Assembly (NCBI GenBank): GCA_947000775.1
Contig: CAMQGK010000565.1
Location: 9,224,501 to 9,288,500, forward strand
From: Pterois miles
Taxonomy: Eukaryota; Chordata; Actinopteri; Perciformes; Scorpaenidae
Reading direction: 5' to 3'
DNA: 64,000 bases
In this document: one piece after another, positions 10,926-24,132 of the stretch
How positions within the stretch are numbered: position 1 is the first letter of the stretch
How the letters are laid out: every line of letters begins with the position of its first letter
Program-made: the position numbers and the translations under genes
The notes under the pieces: model-generated
Databases searched by the model: none
What the model saw: only the letters and a program-made list of their open reading frames with translations
What the model was told of the DNA's origin: nothing

Positions 10926-12483
10926 TTTCTTGGAGCATCAGCTAAATACCTGATGAATCATACAGCAGCTGAGTTTTTCACTTTCTCAGCTAATTAAAGC
11001 CCCGCCCAGCTGTGGTCCACCACACAGGTGTTTTCACTTATGCTTGGCTAGACCTCTTCTCAGGAGAGCTTGATTTCAAATACTGAGAAGTGGGATCTTC
11101 TTCTAGTAAGTGTTTACATATAAATGCCAGAATGGCATAAATAAGAATTAACAAGAAGATTGCCTTTACCATGTAAATGCAGTATTAATGACAGTATTGT
11201 GTAGTTGAGAGGGGTTGCGACCCTGACACATTGGTCTTTTTAAAGTAAGTACAAATTAAAACAGAAACACAAAACAGTGATAGGAAGTCATTAGGATTAA
11301 ACTGATGGACAAAGTCATGAAAACTTGGACTGATAGAATAAAGCACATGGGAGATGTAACAAAAAGTAGATGTCTGTACAGTCAGTTGGATGAGGGTTAA
11401 ATGTCTCTGTGAACCATTACAGTGAGCCAGTATGCTACATACCAGAGAGAAAAATTAAATTGAATGCAGCCATCGTTAATGTTAATTACACCTGTGCTTC
11501 CTCCTGCTATGACATGTCTTCTGTGCAATTATCCACTGTGGAGGTGACCTCACGTTGATGCTCGTCATGGCTCCAACCTGAGCAGAGATCTAATCTGTAC
11601 AAGTGAAACCACCTGTTGGAGCGCAGGGTCTTTGATACTGATAATTAACAAATATGGATTCCACATGTACTGTACATTAATTGCCACAGACGATGGCTAA
11701 TGCACGTTACTGTTTTCTACAGGAACGGGAAATGATGCAAGAGTTGCACCAGCGGATGCAAATTAAACTGAAACTTTAAAATGCCACTGCTAATTAATCA
11801 TAATAAAACAGAGGAAGTTAAATGTTTTCCACATACTTTGTCTTCCAAAGGAGTTTCGGAAGTTTTGGAGTCTTGGAAATGTTCATTTCAATCCACAATT
11901 GTTTTTTATTTGATTCAGCTGTGAACAGCTCCTCTATTGTGGTATACATCAACATCAAACTCAGATATCAAGTGGATGTAGTATGCCTATGCATAAGAAA
12001 TTTTTTATCAAGTTTCCTTTAGTTTTCACACATCTTTTAAGTGGAACTTGTTAACACACACACTAATTCCAGTATTCAAGACTGGCTCAGAGGTTGAAAT
12101 TTTCCCAGTTGAAATTTCCAACTTCTGACCTCCAGACGTTCCAGGCTGACTGTTGGAAAGTGAACACACAATGGAAGTCTCAGCAGTGCAGCCTCCACAT
12201 TTCTTTTGGCATTTTTAACATTTTCCCGAATAACTTTTGTGCAGGAAAAATAACTTTCAGAAATTATTTACCAAAACCAGCTGCCGAATGAAATGGTGAC
12301 ATATTTTTTACATCAATTTCTATATGATAGTATTTTTATTTCAACGTATCCTCATGCAACGGTTCATACAATTTATGAAAAGTTATTTTTTTTGTGCGTT
12401 TTCATACCAACGTCCACCAGCATGTGTCCGTTTCTGCTCGTTACATGCATACAGTCTTTTGAAAATAGTCTTCTGTCTTCACA
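10926..12483. other. Intergenic, no gene seen
   Basis: AT-rich sequence with no coding pattern. A 55-base stretch at 11571-11625 resembles one at 20561-20612 (see findings). Remaining sequence shows nothing recognisable. Confidence 0.5.
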
Positions 12484-13034
12484 GGAAACAACTTGGTTAG
12501 GTTTAGGAAAATATCGTGGTTTGGGTTAAAATAACCGTAGAAGTGGCGTAATTTAACTATGGAAGTATCTCATACCGACTCGTCATATACTGACATTTTG
12601 TCTGACCCTTTGGCGTTACTTTTTCCATTGCACCAAACGTGATTAATGTTGTGAATTAAACAAAAATATCTGCTCATGATTAGGCAACAAAAACACTTAC
12701 TTATATGGCTGAGCTTAAAATGTTTTTACAGTGCAAACGTGGCTTGACGTTGTGAACATGCGACAGGAACAAGCTGATTGTAAAATTAAAGTGAAACGTA
12801 ACTCAGAGGACATGAACAGTGGTCTCCTGGATGAAAGCCTTGTGTTTGTTGGACTCATCCACCCACTGTGTCTGTTTCACTCTTTACGTCACCGCAGCAG
12901 TTTCCGTGTGCATTTACTGTTGCTGCAGATGGGTTTACACTGCAGCTGTGAAAAGCAAAAGGGCGCCTCGTGGGGTCGAATGCCAGAAGCTGTGACAAAG
13001 CGTCAGTATTTGGCGTCCTGGGAATGAGAACAGG
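12484..13034 (+). repeat. Unnamed dispersed family, near-complete copy
   Basis: Contains the three modules of a family present many times in this window: TTGGTTAGGTTTAGG near 12492, the GTGGTCTCCTGGATGAAAGC/CTTGTGTTTGTTGGA block at 12820-12855, and GTCAGTATTTGGCGTCCTGG near 13001-13020, followed by GAATGAGAAC. The same order and spacing occurs at 49525-50045, and in reverse at 33760-34165. No usable frame. Confidence 0.65.
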
Positions 13035-13045
13035 CTGAAGTTACG

Positions 13046-13170
13046 GGACAAATAATTCAACGCTGACTTCTGGTTTCACACAGCACATGAACATAGGTAT
13101 CCTGGCCGAAAGCCTGGTACTTTTTCCCTCACCCCTCCGCCCCAACCTCCTCCATATTTGTCGCTCTTTG
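13046..13170 (+). repeat. Unnamed dispersed family, partial copy
   Basis: A second fragment directly after the near-complete copy. CAAATAATTCAACGCTGACT and TCTGGTTTCACACAG match the start of the middle module seen again at 41568-41600. Confidence 0.5.
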
Positions 13171-15679
13171 TACTTCCTTGGTCACGATTATATAGATTAA
13201 ATATGCATTGACTTTGTGGGATATCAATGAATTACAGTGGATTACAGGTATTGTATATATGAATGGTGTATGAGAACTGCCTGATATTTTTAATTAAACA
13301 CAGGCAAATAAATTTAACGTTGCCTTTTAGTTGATGGTTCACCATTTTACTATGTGTGCTTCCAATGTTGTGACACCAAACGAATGCTTCTTCCTTAGCT
13401 CACAAGTGTGAACTTTGACTGCCGTTCCATAGTACTTTTTCAAGTAGGAAGTCAGAAATTTTCCAGATCCAAGTTTTCTGAATGCAACACTGAATTTTAC
13501 ATCTTGGTGGTGAATCACTTTCTCATACAAAAATTGCTTTACCTTTAATTATCAGTAGTGCAGCTCAGGGTGAGCGCTCTCTGACGCACTAATGGGAACT
13601 ATGTAGCCAGCCGGCCATGATGGAAAAACCACCTCGGAGGTGTCGCATTTTCATTGGCTGTGTGGAAACAGTGCACAATTCAAGGAAGCTCCATCTCTGA
13701 GAAGCCCCATTGTCTTAAATGGCAGTCGGCCCAAAGCTGCGCTGCTATTTCCCCTCCGTCAACCACAGCTCTACCAGACCTGATGTGACCTCATCGCCTG
13801 GCCAACTCCAGGATCACCCAGTCGTAACCCCTCTCCGACATCCTCCCGTGTCCTTTCTCTAATTTTCTTGTGTCGGAAATTCCTTGCTTTTCTGTCGTCA
13901 CGGGAAGTCAGAGAGCATTTTTGCCATTAGACATACAGTGTTGATCTGAGAATCAGATCTTTTGTTTTCATCAGGACATCCATGCAAACTGTTATAAGTA
14001 AAGAGTTCAAAACACTGAAAGCATTTTAGAGGGTTGTCGTCCTCCTGTAATATTGTGTTCCTGTTGGAATTTGCACATGATTTGTTTTTATTCTTGAATT
14101 TGCATCGTGCTGCAGTTTAACATCGGGATTTGCATTGTCATTTATTTTTCACGAATTTGCATTGTGTTAAAGTTTGCTTTGCCTTGACTCCATCACACAC
14201 ACCACCGTCTCCTCGGAGGAGGGGAACTTGTTTTGCTCCACAGCTCCATGCTTGCTCATGGAAAAATGGAGCTGAGATGCTGAAGTGTTGATTGACTTGT
14301 GCTTTACCCCACCATCACCGAATAATGATTAATGTTCCTGGTTCTCCTGGGGGAGCTGGAGGATTAATTAACCTCGATGACAGACAAGAACAGCATTGTC
14401 TGCCTTCCCTGTATCCTCCTTGGAGTCTTTTGACTCATTATGTCGCTTGTATTAGACACGGACAACTCATTATTACAGTACTTGGAAAGACAGAAAATGT
14501 TGACAGTCATAGGAGTCGGTGAGGTCTATAACCCTGATGTAGTGAACTCTACCTAGTGGGTGCTGCTTGGCTTCTTAGCAAAAACCAAGAATAATGACCT
14601 CTATAAATGTCTTTTTGTCTCTTAGTTATATATTTGGACATATCTGTTTATATATATGATATTTGGAAAGCTAGATAATGTGCCAAAGAAGAACTGATGG
14701 TGTGTGTTTTGGTGTGTTGTTAAGTGGCTTATTTTAAACACTTTTTAGGTCCCCTCTCCCAAACTGTGAGGTTTATATGCAGATGGTGGTTATTGAACTA
14801 TGACTTTGTGCTCATCAGTGTAACTTTCTTGAAATTTAGCACATCATTTTATTACAGACCAATATTGCCATGTCAAATTTTGTCTAATGTGAATTTTGAT
14901 CCAGATCCAGGTGTGGATTCAAATTGTCTAAACAAACTGGGTTTCTACTAGAACATGTTTACATGCTGTAAAGGAACTTCTTTTTTATTTTTCTTACAAA
15001 TTTATTTTGAGTTTTCTCATTTGTTAAAACCTCTGCATTCTTGCAACAACCTGAACAACATCTGTGTCAACACAGTGACAGTTTACTATTTTTACTAATT
15101 ACAAATTTTAGAGTAGCTGCCTCCCAAAAAGGTCTAACTGATGTCTCCAGAGTCTGCAGAAGGCCTGATCCTGATAAACCATACTCATTTGTCATAAATC
15201 CTGGTCATAAATGCATGAATGTAGAGCAGCATCAACACAAACTGTATCCCTGTGAAACCAGTGAGTCAGTCACATGAAGAGAAATAGGAGATTAAATCGA
15301 AGGTTGAAGCGAGCTTGAATTTTGTAATTTATTTGGTGTTTCCAGCTATTTGCAGTCTTCAGCTGCAGTGGGACTCTGTGGAGACACCACATCAAACAGA
15401 GACAAGAAAATCAGTTTCATGGTTTTGCTTTTACAGCATTTAAAACTCAATGTAGTGTTGATCAGCACAGATTTTCTAAAACTTTGAGGCAGTCCGTTCA
15501 CACAAAGAGATGTATGAATGCCACAATAATGCACAAGGTATTTAATGTGCAAACAGACACCTTTCTTACTTTTGGCATGTCAGTTGTACGCCATGTGGTC
15601 TGTACTGAGTCCCATCAGCGTAAATATGCCATGCTCAGAGTTAGAGACGCAGAATAAAGTGTGAGAAAGACTGCTTGTG
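13171..15679. other. Intergenic, no gene seen
   Basis: Short open frames only (up to about 78 codons), none with a recognisable domain or splice context. No RNA gene or repeat was identified. Confidence 0.5.
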
Positions 15680-15925
15680 TTGGGTTGGAGGGGGAGGTGG
15701 ACGGGTCCAACAAACAAACGCAACTTTTAACCAGGAGGCCGGTGTTCAACTGTTGCTGACTGGTGTTTTGTTTTGTTAACTAAGTTACGTTAGTGACGTT
15801 TGTAACATGTTTTCCATACTTATCTTACATTTTTATTACGTATTTTAATTGTTTACATACTTGTTTTCAGCACAACCATGATGTTTCCTAGGTGGTTTTG
15901 TTGCCTAAACCTAACTGCAGACTGT
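15680..15925 (-). repeat. Unnamed dispersed family, partial copy
   Basis: Reverse-strand copy. GGGGAGGTGGACGGGTCC and CCAGGAGGCCGGTGTTC near 15690-15750 are the complement of the middle module, and GTGGTTTTGTTGCCTAAACC at 15892-15911 is the complement of the first module. The order is that expected for the minus strand. Confidence 0.6.
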
Positions 15926-16689
15926 AGTTTTATTGCGTGGTGTACCAGTGACATGCAAAAAGACCAAAATGCGTCTTCGTGACATGCAGAATGTCCATGT
16001 AATGTGCTATTTATATGCCTGCCCATGAGACCAGGTTGATATCTGCTTAGTTTAAATAAGCCAGTCTTTATGTTATAGGATATCGTCTTAGACCTGTAAC
16101 AAAGTGACAGTATTACCACATGCTTCCAGTAGAGGCTGCAGAGGAGGATTGCTTGGAGTCATATCTGACTTTGCTTAACACAGTAGTTTACTGCTGGCGT
16201 CAGAGTGCTCTGCTTCCCTGAGTGTTTCTTGGGGAACCGTCCAAGGTGCCAACACCTGAAGATCATCTCAGCTCACATTCCTCAGTTCCTACCTCAGCTG
16301 CAACATCAAAACCAGCCATTATATTTAATTTAAAGAATATGCTTCAGCTACTTGAAAGAACAAAGAACGAGTCAGAGCACCCTGATAACATACCCGAAAG
16401 TCTGAAAACATAGGAGAGCAGTTCGGGCATGCAAAGAGAAAAGTGGGAAGGATTATTTTAATCACGATGATAACAGATCAGAGAGGTAGAGGAAGATATC
16501 AGGAAGAAGAGCGTCAATGCACATACTTGTACTACTAGCAGATACATACTTTGACTGTTTCCTTTTTATCTTCTTCTTAAAAAAAAACAAGTTATTAAGA
16601 TTGAAATCAATGTAACTGTAGAGTAAAGTCGAGATGAGGGCTTCATACTTTCCAACGATCCAATTCTGACTCTTCAGGCTCCGTCATCC
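15926..16689. other. Intergenic, no gene seen
   Basis: No coding pattern, RNA gene or clear repeat was recognised. Confidence 0.4.
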
Positions 16690-17690
16690 AGTGGTGCAGA
16701 ACACTACTCAGACATTTTACTGAAGTAAAAGTAGCAATACTACAATGTAAAAACACTCAGTTACAAGTAAAAGTCCTACATTCAAAAACAGTATCAGCAT
16801 CAAAATATACTTAAAAGTACCAAAAGTGAAATCACTCATTATACAGAGAGCCCATGTTAGAGCAATGTGCAGTATGTTATATTACAGAAGAGATAATGTG
16901 CAGCGAGCCGGTCATTGTGAAATAAACCCAATAATGATCGGCTAGCTGTTCTTTAACCCAGTTAATACACGACTGCATACTTAAGAAACCAGTATTTTGA
17001 CACAGAAAATGGTCCGCTAGAGTCCGACATCATTATACATAACAACGGTCTGTTATACATAGCAACAGTCTGTTATACATAGCAACGTCTGCTATAAAGA
17101 CATAACAGACCGCAGAGCATCATGACTGACCAATCAGAATTGACTATTCAACAAACCCTATAATAATGGATTATAATTATTGATGCATTATTGTGTACAT
17201 CATTTTAATGTTGCAGCTGGTAAAAGTGGGGCTCGTGTTAATTATTTTACATCCTACTAATACATAATGCTATCTTACGCTTTGAAAAAAAACACAATTA
17301 AAGGTTAGCGGTTCCATCCCTGGTTCCTCCTATCTATGTCGAAGTGTCCTCGATCGAGATACTGCTCCTTGGGTGCTTCACAGCAGCTCACTTCTCTGAA
17401 ATGCTTAGATTGGGTTAAATGCAGAGGTCAAATTTCATGTACGTACATGACGATTGTTAGATTTTTTTGAACCTTTACATTTTTTGATTCTTCAAAGTAA
17501 TTCATTACTAAAGCTGTCAAATAAATTTAGTGGAGCAAAAAGTGCAATATTTGCCTCTGAACTGTAGTGGAGTAGAAGTATAAAGTAAGATAAAATGGAA
17601 ATATTAAAGTACAAGTACCTCAAAACTGTAATTAAGTACAGCACTTGAGTAAATGTATTTAGCTACATTCCAGCACTGCCTTTATCCCAG
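16690..17690. repeat. Composite teleost repeat with a nested element
   Basis: The outer parts (16690-16850 and 17500-17690) are full of AAGTAAAAGTA, AAAGTACAAGTACC and TTGAGTAAATG motifs, typical of a widespread fish repeat with TAC/GTA-rich ends; related pieces are at about 22045-22110 and 59320-59460. Between them lies a different segment (about 16910-17200), including a short tandem at 17030-17095. I infer one element inserted in another; ends are approximate. Confidence 0.55.
17030..17095 (+). repeat. Short tandem repeat, about 3 units of 22-24 bp
   Basis: TTATACATA(A/G)CAAC followed by GTCTG occurs three times in a row (near 17035, 17054 and 17076). Confidence 0.75.
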
Positions 17691-18097
17691 GTTAAACACA
17701 GACGTACTGTATGATGGAATCTTAAAAACTTTCCCTCACTGAGGACGAGGAGAGACATCAGCAGGCATCTGAACATATCTGGTAGAAATGGCAGCTCTCT
17801 GAAAATCCGATAACTCACCACCTACATTCCTGCAGCGAGGGAGTGAGCAGGAGCAATTCATTTTCATGGAATGTCATTATAGAGAAGGCCTGGTATTACA
17901 GGCTGTGATCCAGCCAACACGAGCGATCATGTTCAGTGATACAGTCAGACAAGCTGTGTGCTGTGTGCGGTGAGTCTCGCTCTTCATCTCACAGCTATCG
18001 GACTTTTCCAGCACCATGGGGGAGAGCTGCCAGTCCTCTCTACAGGTTATAGAGCCAGGACACCAAAAAACACAAAACTTTCAAATAATGACGCTTA
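17691..18097. other. Intergenic, no gene seen
   Basis: No coding pattern or repeat was recognised. Confidence 0.4.
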
Positions 18098-18340
18098 CGT
18101 CAAATTCACACTAGAGCTGCGGCGAGGTGCGGCCTGCGGCGAGGTGCTATGCAATGAAAAGCTGCAGCGGTCGCTCCTGAGCTGTGGCTGTTTCAACCTG
18201 TGGCGAGGTTTAGCCAAAATGAAAGATGGGAAAAACTAAAAGATCCTGTGATGTGTTGACCTGTTACAAAGAATTCTCCCCACCTGATGACCTGAGACAT
18301 GAACACCTCGCCGCCGCAGAACACTAAATTCACACCAGCC
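18098..18340. mobile_element. MITE-like element with CTGCGGCGAGGTG inverted ends
   Basis: CTGCGGCGAGGTG near 18117-18129 faces CACCTCGCCGCCGCAG near 18304-18319, and AAATTCACAC occurs outside both (about 18101 and 18326). The ~240-bp size, inverted ends and lack of a frame fit a non-autonomous DNA transposon. The family is not known to me. Confidence 0.5.
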
Positions 18341-20802
18341 TGGCCACCACTGGATTACATCCGGTGCAATGTGATCTCATCCCTACTCGCTATAGGGTCA
18401 CAGTTAACAAACCACTTAGGCGGGGTTAGAAAAAAGCATGTTTTGCCATAAAATAACCATACTTCAAACATAATGTCAGCTACAATGGCAGGTGACTCTG
18501 TGGCGTAGCATCAGGTGACATAATTTCTCATGGCATAACATCAGTAAAAGTCATTTGACTTTTGGCTTCACATGAGATACGAACGCCGGTCCACTGAGTA
18601 AAAGTGTTTGTGTTGACCCATCCACCAGACCTCCATCCCACTCTAAGAGGACTTCTCACACTTAATACGAAGTTTGTTGCTCTGAATCTGAGAATCATGT
18701 AGGAGGGTTTACACTGGAGTTAGTTTAAAGCCGGTGCATCTCATATAGATGCATTATGATTTATTTTTAATGTCCTGGTTAATGTGGATAATCAACAGAC
18801 CTCACAGTCTTCATAGGAAGTACTTTCCATCTGACTCGAACTGCAGAAATCCTGGAGAGAAATGTTACTGTTGAATTTTTAATGCTGTGAGCAAAGCAAA
18901 GAAATTGCATTTCCTTTGACTACGAGTGGAAACAGAAATCTCAGAGACAAATCTCTCAAATTACGTGCTACTAAAACCAAAGCACCTCTGCATCCAACTG
19001 AGTTTGGAAAACCTTTCCTAAGGAATGCTGCAGTCGTTCTGGCTGCTTGTTGTGGCTCTGGCCCAACACTTTATCAGGACTTGATAAAACAGCTGCCAAT
19101 CAAGCAGATTCAGCATTTTACTAAAGAGGCAAAACTTCCCCTCTCTTTTAGATAAGCAGGATGTACTTTTGAAGCACAGTCATTGGTTGTTACTTAGATG
19201 GTTTTGGACAGGAGTCAGTTCAGGTAACTGCTGAGTCTCAACACAGTCTCATGGCAATGTGTGAAATAGTGACAAAATTTATTTGATTTGTGCACATAGA
19301 CAGATTTCCCTTTTTTTCCTGACGCTCAGCTCATTTTTTGTGCATTTTCCTATGAGGATCCAGCAACATGTGATCCACACTTCACTATTATTGTCAATAA
19401 TACCCACAATAATTGTGTGCATGTATATGAATCACCACATTACATTTCATGACTACTTCACAAACTGCTGTGCGACCGGGCTGAGTCTGTTTGGACTGCA
19501 GGACTTTGTGACTGAAGGAGTCAGGATTCTGCTTTCTTCTCCACTTCCCCCAAATCTCCTTCAGCCTCTTCATCACTCTCTCTCTATTTTCCTCCTCCAT
19601 ATTCCTTCTTTGTGTGGTTATATCCATGAGTCCCCTTCCTCCTCTCCTCCATGTAGAAAGATGTTTGTTGATCCATTTCTGTTCTTCACTCTCCCTATCC
19701 CCCCCCCCCACCTTTTCATGATCCTTCATCTACTCCGTCCTCCTCATCTTTTTCAGAACACCGTGAGCCTCGCAGGAGAGCTGTGATGTAAATTACATCC
19801 TGTTTCACTTTGTTGTTTTTGATCCTTCAGCACCATTACCTCCTTTCTGCTTTTTCATCTTCCATGTGTAACTTTCTGCCTCCCTGATCTCACTCTCTCT
19901 AGGTCTGTGTCTAAACCGACAGATACTTAGAAATTAAAGACTAAGGTGCCAGATATCTGTTGATGTGTGGATCATATGGCATCCAGATTTTTACTTTCTT
20001 CTTCATGCTGAAGTCACCCGGAGTAGAGGCCAACAGAACACTGTGAACCCAGTTTTGATATTATGATCTGGACCTGTTTACCAGGCTGGCAAAATGTTGA
20101 CACTACAGTTGATAAAGGCAATGCTAGCAGAGATAATGATAAAAATTAAAACGTGAAAAGGAAGGCGTTCAGGGATTCCTCCAGTTATTGGAGCCTATTT
20201 TTATGCTGTTTGACCTCATTTTGTTAAATCTTTATTATTCTATTGAGTGAGGCCTATTAGTTTGTGAACCACACAACAATGCAATATGATAAATAAATCT
20301 GTCACTGCTGGTTAAGCCTTATTATACCTCGCCATAGGTAAGAAAATTGCATCTACCTTAATTAGTCATGGTTTAAAGCTTCTGAACACCCACAGGTGCT
20401 CCAGGTTAATCTAGCTGATTACACCTCCTCTCAGGGCTGTGAGGCCATGTAGAGACTAACTGAGTGACGTTGTCTCCGGTCGGCTTTGCTGACCTTTAGC
20501 ATTCTCATTGGCTGATGAAGATTTGTGACCTAATAGATTTCCATCAAAGCTCCGGCCCACCTTCAACCTGACAGAGGTCTAATCAGCCAGAAGAACTGAA
20601 ACCACCTGTGTGGATGTCCAGAGGCGGTAGTCTTACACCCAGTGGGCATGCTAAGTGACAAAAATAAAACACATCCATCATGTTTCATGACCAGCAGGTG
20701 CATGCTGGATGTGGCTAAGAAGCTAACTGCTATAATGCTCATGGCAGATCCTTCAGCAGCATTTCAGAGCTCACAGTGTTTGAGGTCTTTCTGCTGTTTG
20801 TG
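18341..20802. other. Intergenic, no gene seen
   Basis: The longest frame here (19283-19786) is a pyrimidine-rich shadow without domains. The 20561-20612 stretch resembles 11571-11625. Nothing else was recognised. Confidence 0.5.
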
Positions 20803-21690
20803 ACAGAGAGGCTGAGTGGACTGGTTACAGTGGGACAGAGGGGCTGAGTGGACTGGTAACAGTGGAACAGAGGGGCTGAGTGGACTGGTTACAGTGGGAG
20901 AGAGGGGCTGAGTGGACTGGTTACAGTGGGACAGGCGGGCTGAGTGGACTGGTTACAGTGGGACAGAGTGGCTGAGTGGACTGGTAACAGTGGGACAGAG
21001 GTGCTGAGTGGACTGGTTACAGTGGGACAGAGGGGCTGAGTGGACTGGTTACAGTGGGACAGAGGGGCTGAGTGGACTGGTTACAGTGGGAGAGAGGGGC
21101 TGAGTGGGCTGGTTACAGTGGGACAGAGGGGCTGAGTGGACTGGTTACAGTGGGACAGAGGGGCTGAGTGGGCTGGTTAGAGTGGGACAGAGGGGCTGAG
21201 TGGACTGGTTACAGTGGGACAGACGGGCTGAGTGGACTGGTAACAGTGGGACAGAGGGGCTGAGTGGACTGGTTACAGTGGGACAGAGGGGCTGAGTGGA
21301 CTGGTTACAGTGGGACAGAGGGGCTGAGTGGACTGGTAACAGTGGGACAGAGGGGCTGAGTGGACTGGTAACAGTGGGACAGGGGGGCTGAGTGGACTGG
21401 TAACAGTGGGACAGAGGGGCTGAGTGGACTGGTTACAGTGGGACAGAGGGGCTGAGTGGACTGGTTACAGTGGGACAGAGGGGCTGAGTGGACTGGTTAC
21501 AGTGGGACAGACGGGCTGAGTGGACTGGTAACAGTGGGACAGAGCGGCTGAGTGGACTGGTTACAGAGGGACAGAGGGGCTGAGTGGACTGGTTACAGTG
21601 GGACAGAGGGGCTGAGTGGACTGGTACAGGGGACAGAGGGGTGAGTGGACTGGTTACAGTGGGACAGAGGGGCTGAGTGGACTGGTTATG
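20803..21690. repeat. 32-bp minisatellite, 28 units
   Basis: Units begin GCTGAGTGGACTGGTTACAG and continue TGGGACAGAGGG. Starts fall every 32 bases from 20811 to 21611 without a single indel across 26 units; the last two are 30-31 bp. Variation is nearly all substitutions: GGTTACAG versus GGTAACAG, GGACTGG versus GGGCTGG, GAGGGG versus GACGGG or GCGGGC. There are no spacers, so it is not a CRISPR array. Confidence 0.97.
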
Positions 21691-23528
21691 CTTTGAGGAT
21701 GGACAGCAGAGAAACTGAATCTGGAAGCACATGGTGGAGGACTGTGAATGTTTCAGAGTACTTCAGAAGAGCAGGTCAGTGTTTTTTTTTTTAACCTGTA
21801 GTCCATTCTATTAGGTGTCAGGCTATTTGATATACTGTATGTGGCTTAATAATGCTTGTTGCACCCGCCGTGGTGTCCATAAACGTTTTAAATGCTGTCA
21901 GCCATTTTTGTTGAATGGTCAGAGATGTGTCCTCTGGTTAATTCTAAGAAGGCTACACTGAGGAATGCAGTTGTGCATTTATAATTAGCTGTATGCACAG
22001 GCTGAAAAGTGCCGCCTGTAGCAAAGTTACATATGACTTTTACCTAAGTACATTTTTACACAAGTATTTTTACTCATACTTGAGTATAAATATTCTAGTA
22101 CTCTTTGCATCCCTACTTAAATCTCTTCTTTGTGTCGCTTATCAAAGTATTTTATTTGTCTGGAATGGGCTGTTGGGTGAAAAAACATCCATGACAGCTT
22201 GAAAGTAACTCCACCCTCGTGCATAAAACATACAATATTTCCCTCCAGTATCTACAAGTAAGTAGTTTGATCACTCTCTACTCAACATCCATGTGATTTA
22301 TATCGTAAAGGAAATATCACTGGGGCTTCTACGTGCAGTGTCTGTGGGATCTACAGTATTTCAGGGTCTATCACATATCATAACACTTTGGGACTTTTTA
22401 TCCAGTAGGAGTCACTCTTCCCTACAGACATGCGCTCTATGAATAAGAGCTTGGGTGTTGGACTCAATGGGCTTTTAAAGTCTGCAGGAAGGTTTTGAGG
22501 ATTTAAAAACGTCTGCCTGACATTGTGGAAGCACCTGTTGAGCAAATGTCTAACAGATCTCCATCTTTACAGCTCTGACTTTAATCCTGCCGGTGGAGCC
22601 AAAGTGTTTTCCTGTACTGACTGTGGGCTTTCATTCTCTGTCACATTTCAGAAAGATGGCAGATAGCGCCAACATTTAAAATCATACAAATCACGCTAAG
22701 TTTTCACTTTGTCAGACTTTTTATCTACTGATGTCTCACTTTTTAACAATGCAGACAGAGAGGTAGCACCTTTTTCAGTTTTTGGAAACACTGGTCAGTA
22801 TTTGTTTTTATTCATCAATTAGTCAGCACCCTTGGTTGAGGAATCCAGAGAAGTTGCCAGGAAGTCGATGTTGCCATAGCAGCTCAGACAGGCCCAGACA
22901 TCTTGATTGTGTTTTCTTCTGGAGGGGCAGATTAGCGGCTAGAACATTCAGTTACTGAAGGATCATATGTTCAATCTGTGCAGCAGCTAAAGTCAAGTTA
23001 CGCTTATTTGTCTACAACTCAGTATCAAATGCATTGTGTCTTTGGGCCTTAAGGGACCGTGTAAACAATGGCTCCTGGCACGGACAAAAATGTATAAGAA
23101 GACAAAGAAACATGAGGATACATGACAGAATGCTGCTAAAAATAAATACACAATTTTTATCTGCCTCGCCAATGTTGGCTATGTAGTTTGGTTAATATTA
23201 CAATGTTAACATGCTAAATGTTACTGGCTAAGTATTGACAAAGCACATGGCTGGTGAAAGGTGAGTTATGCCCGTTAAGTATAAAGAGTGTGAGCTGACC
23301 TAAATTTGACAAAGGAGAATAAAAGGTTTAATATTTGTTTTTAGAAAAAACTCTTCCAAAGCCGAGAAAACGCTTAAGTGCGTGACTTCAACTCAATGTA
23401 AAGTCTATTGGACAAGCAGGTGGGGTCAGATAAAGAGACATTAATGCACAGTGGGAACAACTTTCATTGGAATGAATGTGAACTATCTCTCAGTCCAGAA
23501 TACAGTTTTACATCTGCAGAGTAAATCC
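21691..23528. other. Intergenic, no gene seen
   Basis: No coding pattern. A fragment near 22045-22110 (ACCTAAGTACATTTTTACAC) resembles the repeat at 16690-17690. Otherwise nothing was recognised. Confidence 0.45.
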
Positions 23529-24132
23529 CCTTATGCCTTGTTCACACTACAAGTCGCTGTCTTGTAATCGGGAGTCTTTAAGTCATTGTGGTTTTCACAT
23601 TAATTGACTGCCTGGAGACAGGAGGTCAAGATCTTACACCTGGAGGAATCCCCAATGAGGTCTTCAGACTACGCTTTGTCATGAAAACACACAAGAGAAG
23701 TACATGACATGATACCATGCTCAATACATGTTGCTGATGTTATCGTTGGCACACATGTTCACAAAATAACCTGTTTCCACTGGTTCCTACACTATTTATT
23801 CAGTGCAACAACAACTTTGCGCCGTGTTGTAAGCGCAGCACATTCACTAAGTTCCTGTTGTTACAGGCGACCCCTCCTCCGCCAGGTTTCCCCTCAACCC
23901 GTGTCACATGCTTTCATTAGCTGTCCAGATATTTAGCATGCTAGATATCTGGAATGTGTCTGCGAGGCTTTGGCGAGTGTTTTTGAATACTTCACACATG
24001 ATGCTTAAACGCCAGTGAGCGAATGGCGAGTCAATGCCGATTTGCCTCTGATCTGGGGCTTTTCTCTGGGAGCCCCAAAAAACTGTCGGGGAGCAGAAAA
24101 TCTAATCAAGGCTAAAGTCATATAATGTGAAC
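23529..24132. mobile_element. MITE-like element, about 600 bp
   Basis: The left end carries TTGTTCACACTACAAGTC and the right end TCATATAATGTGAAC, giving an imperfect inverted repeat (GTTCACA.TA.A). Inside is a 28-base near-perfect palindrome at 23925-23952. No transposase frame is seen. Boundaries are approximate. Confidence 0.4.
23925..23952. repeat. 28-base near-perfect palindrome
   Basis: Starts CCAGATATTTAGC and ends GCTAGATATCTGG, centred on GCATGC. Only one pair of positions is mismatched (a T facing a G). Confidence 0.85.

Noticed and set aside
19283..19786. Open frame of 167 codons
   Set aside because: Pyrimidine-rich sequence with Ser/Leu/Pro/His bias, no domain and no splice support.
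20803..21690. CRISPR-like array
   Set aside because: Units are contiguous with no unique spacers, and the genome is a vertebrate; it is a minisatellite.
21433..21732. Minus-strand frame of 99 codons
   Set aside because: It is produced by the 32-bp tandem repeat; no start context or domain.
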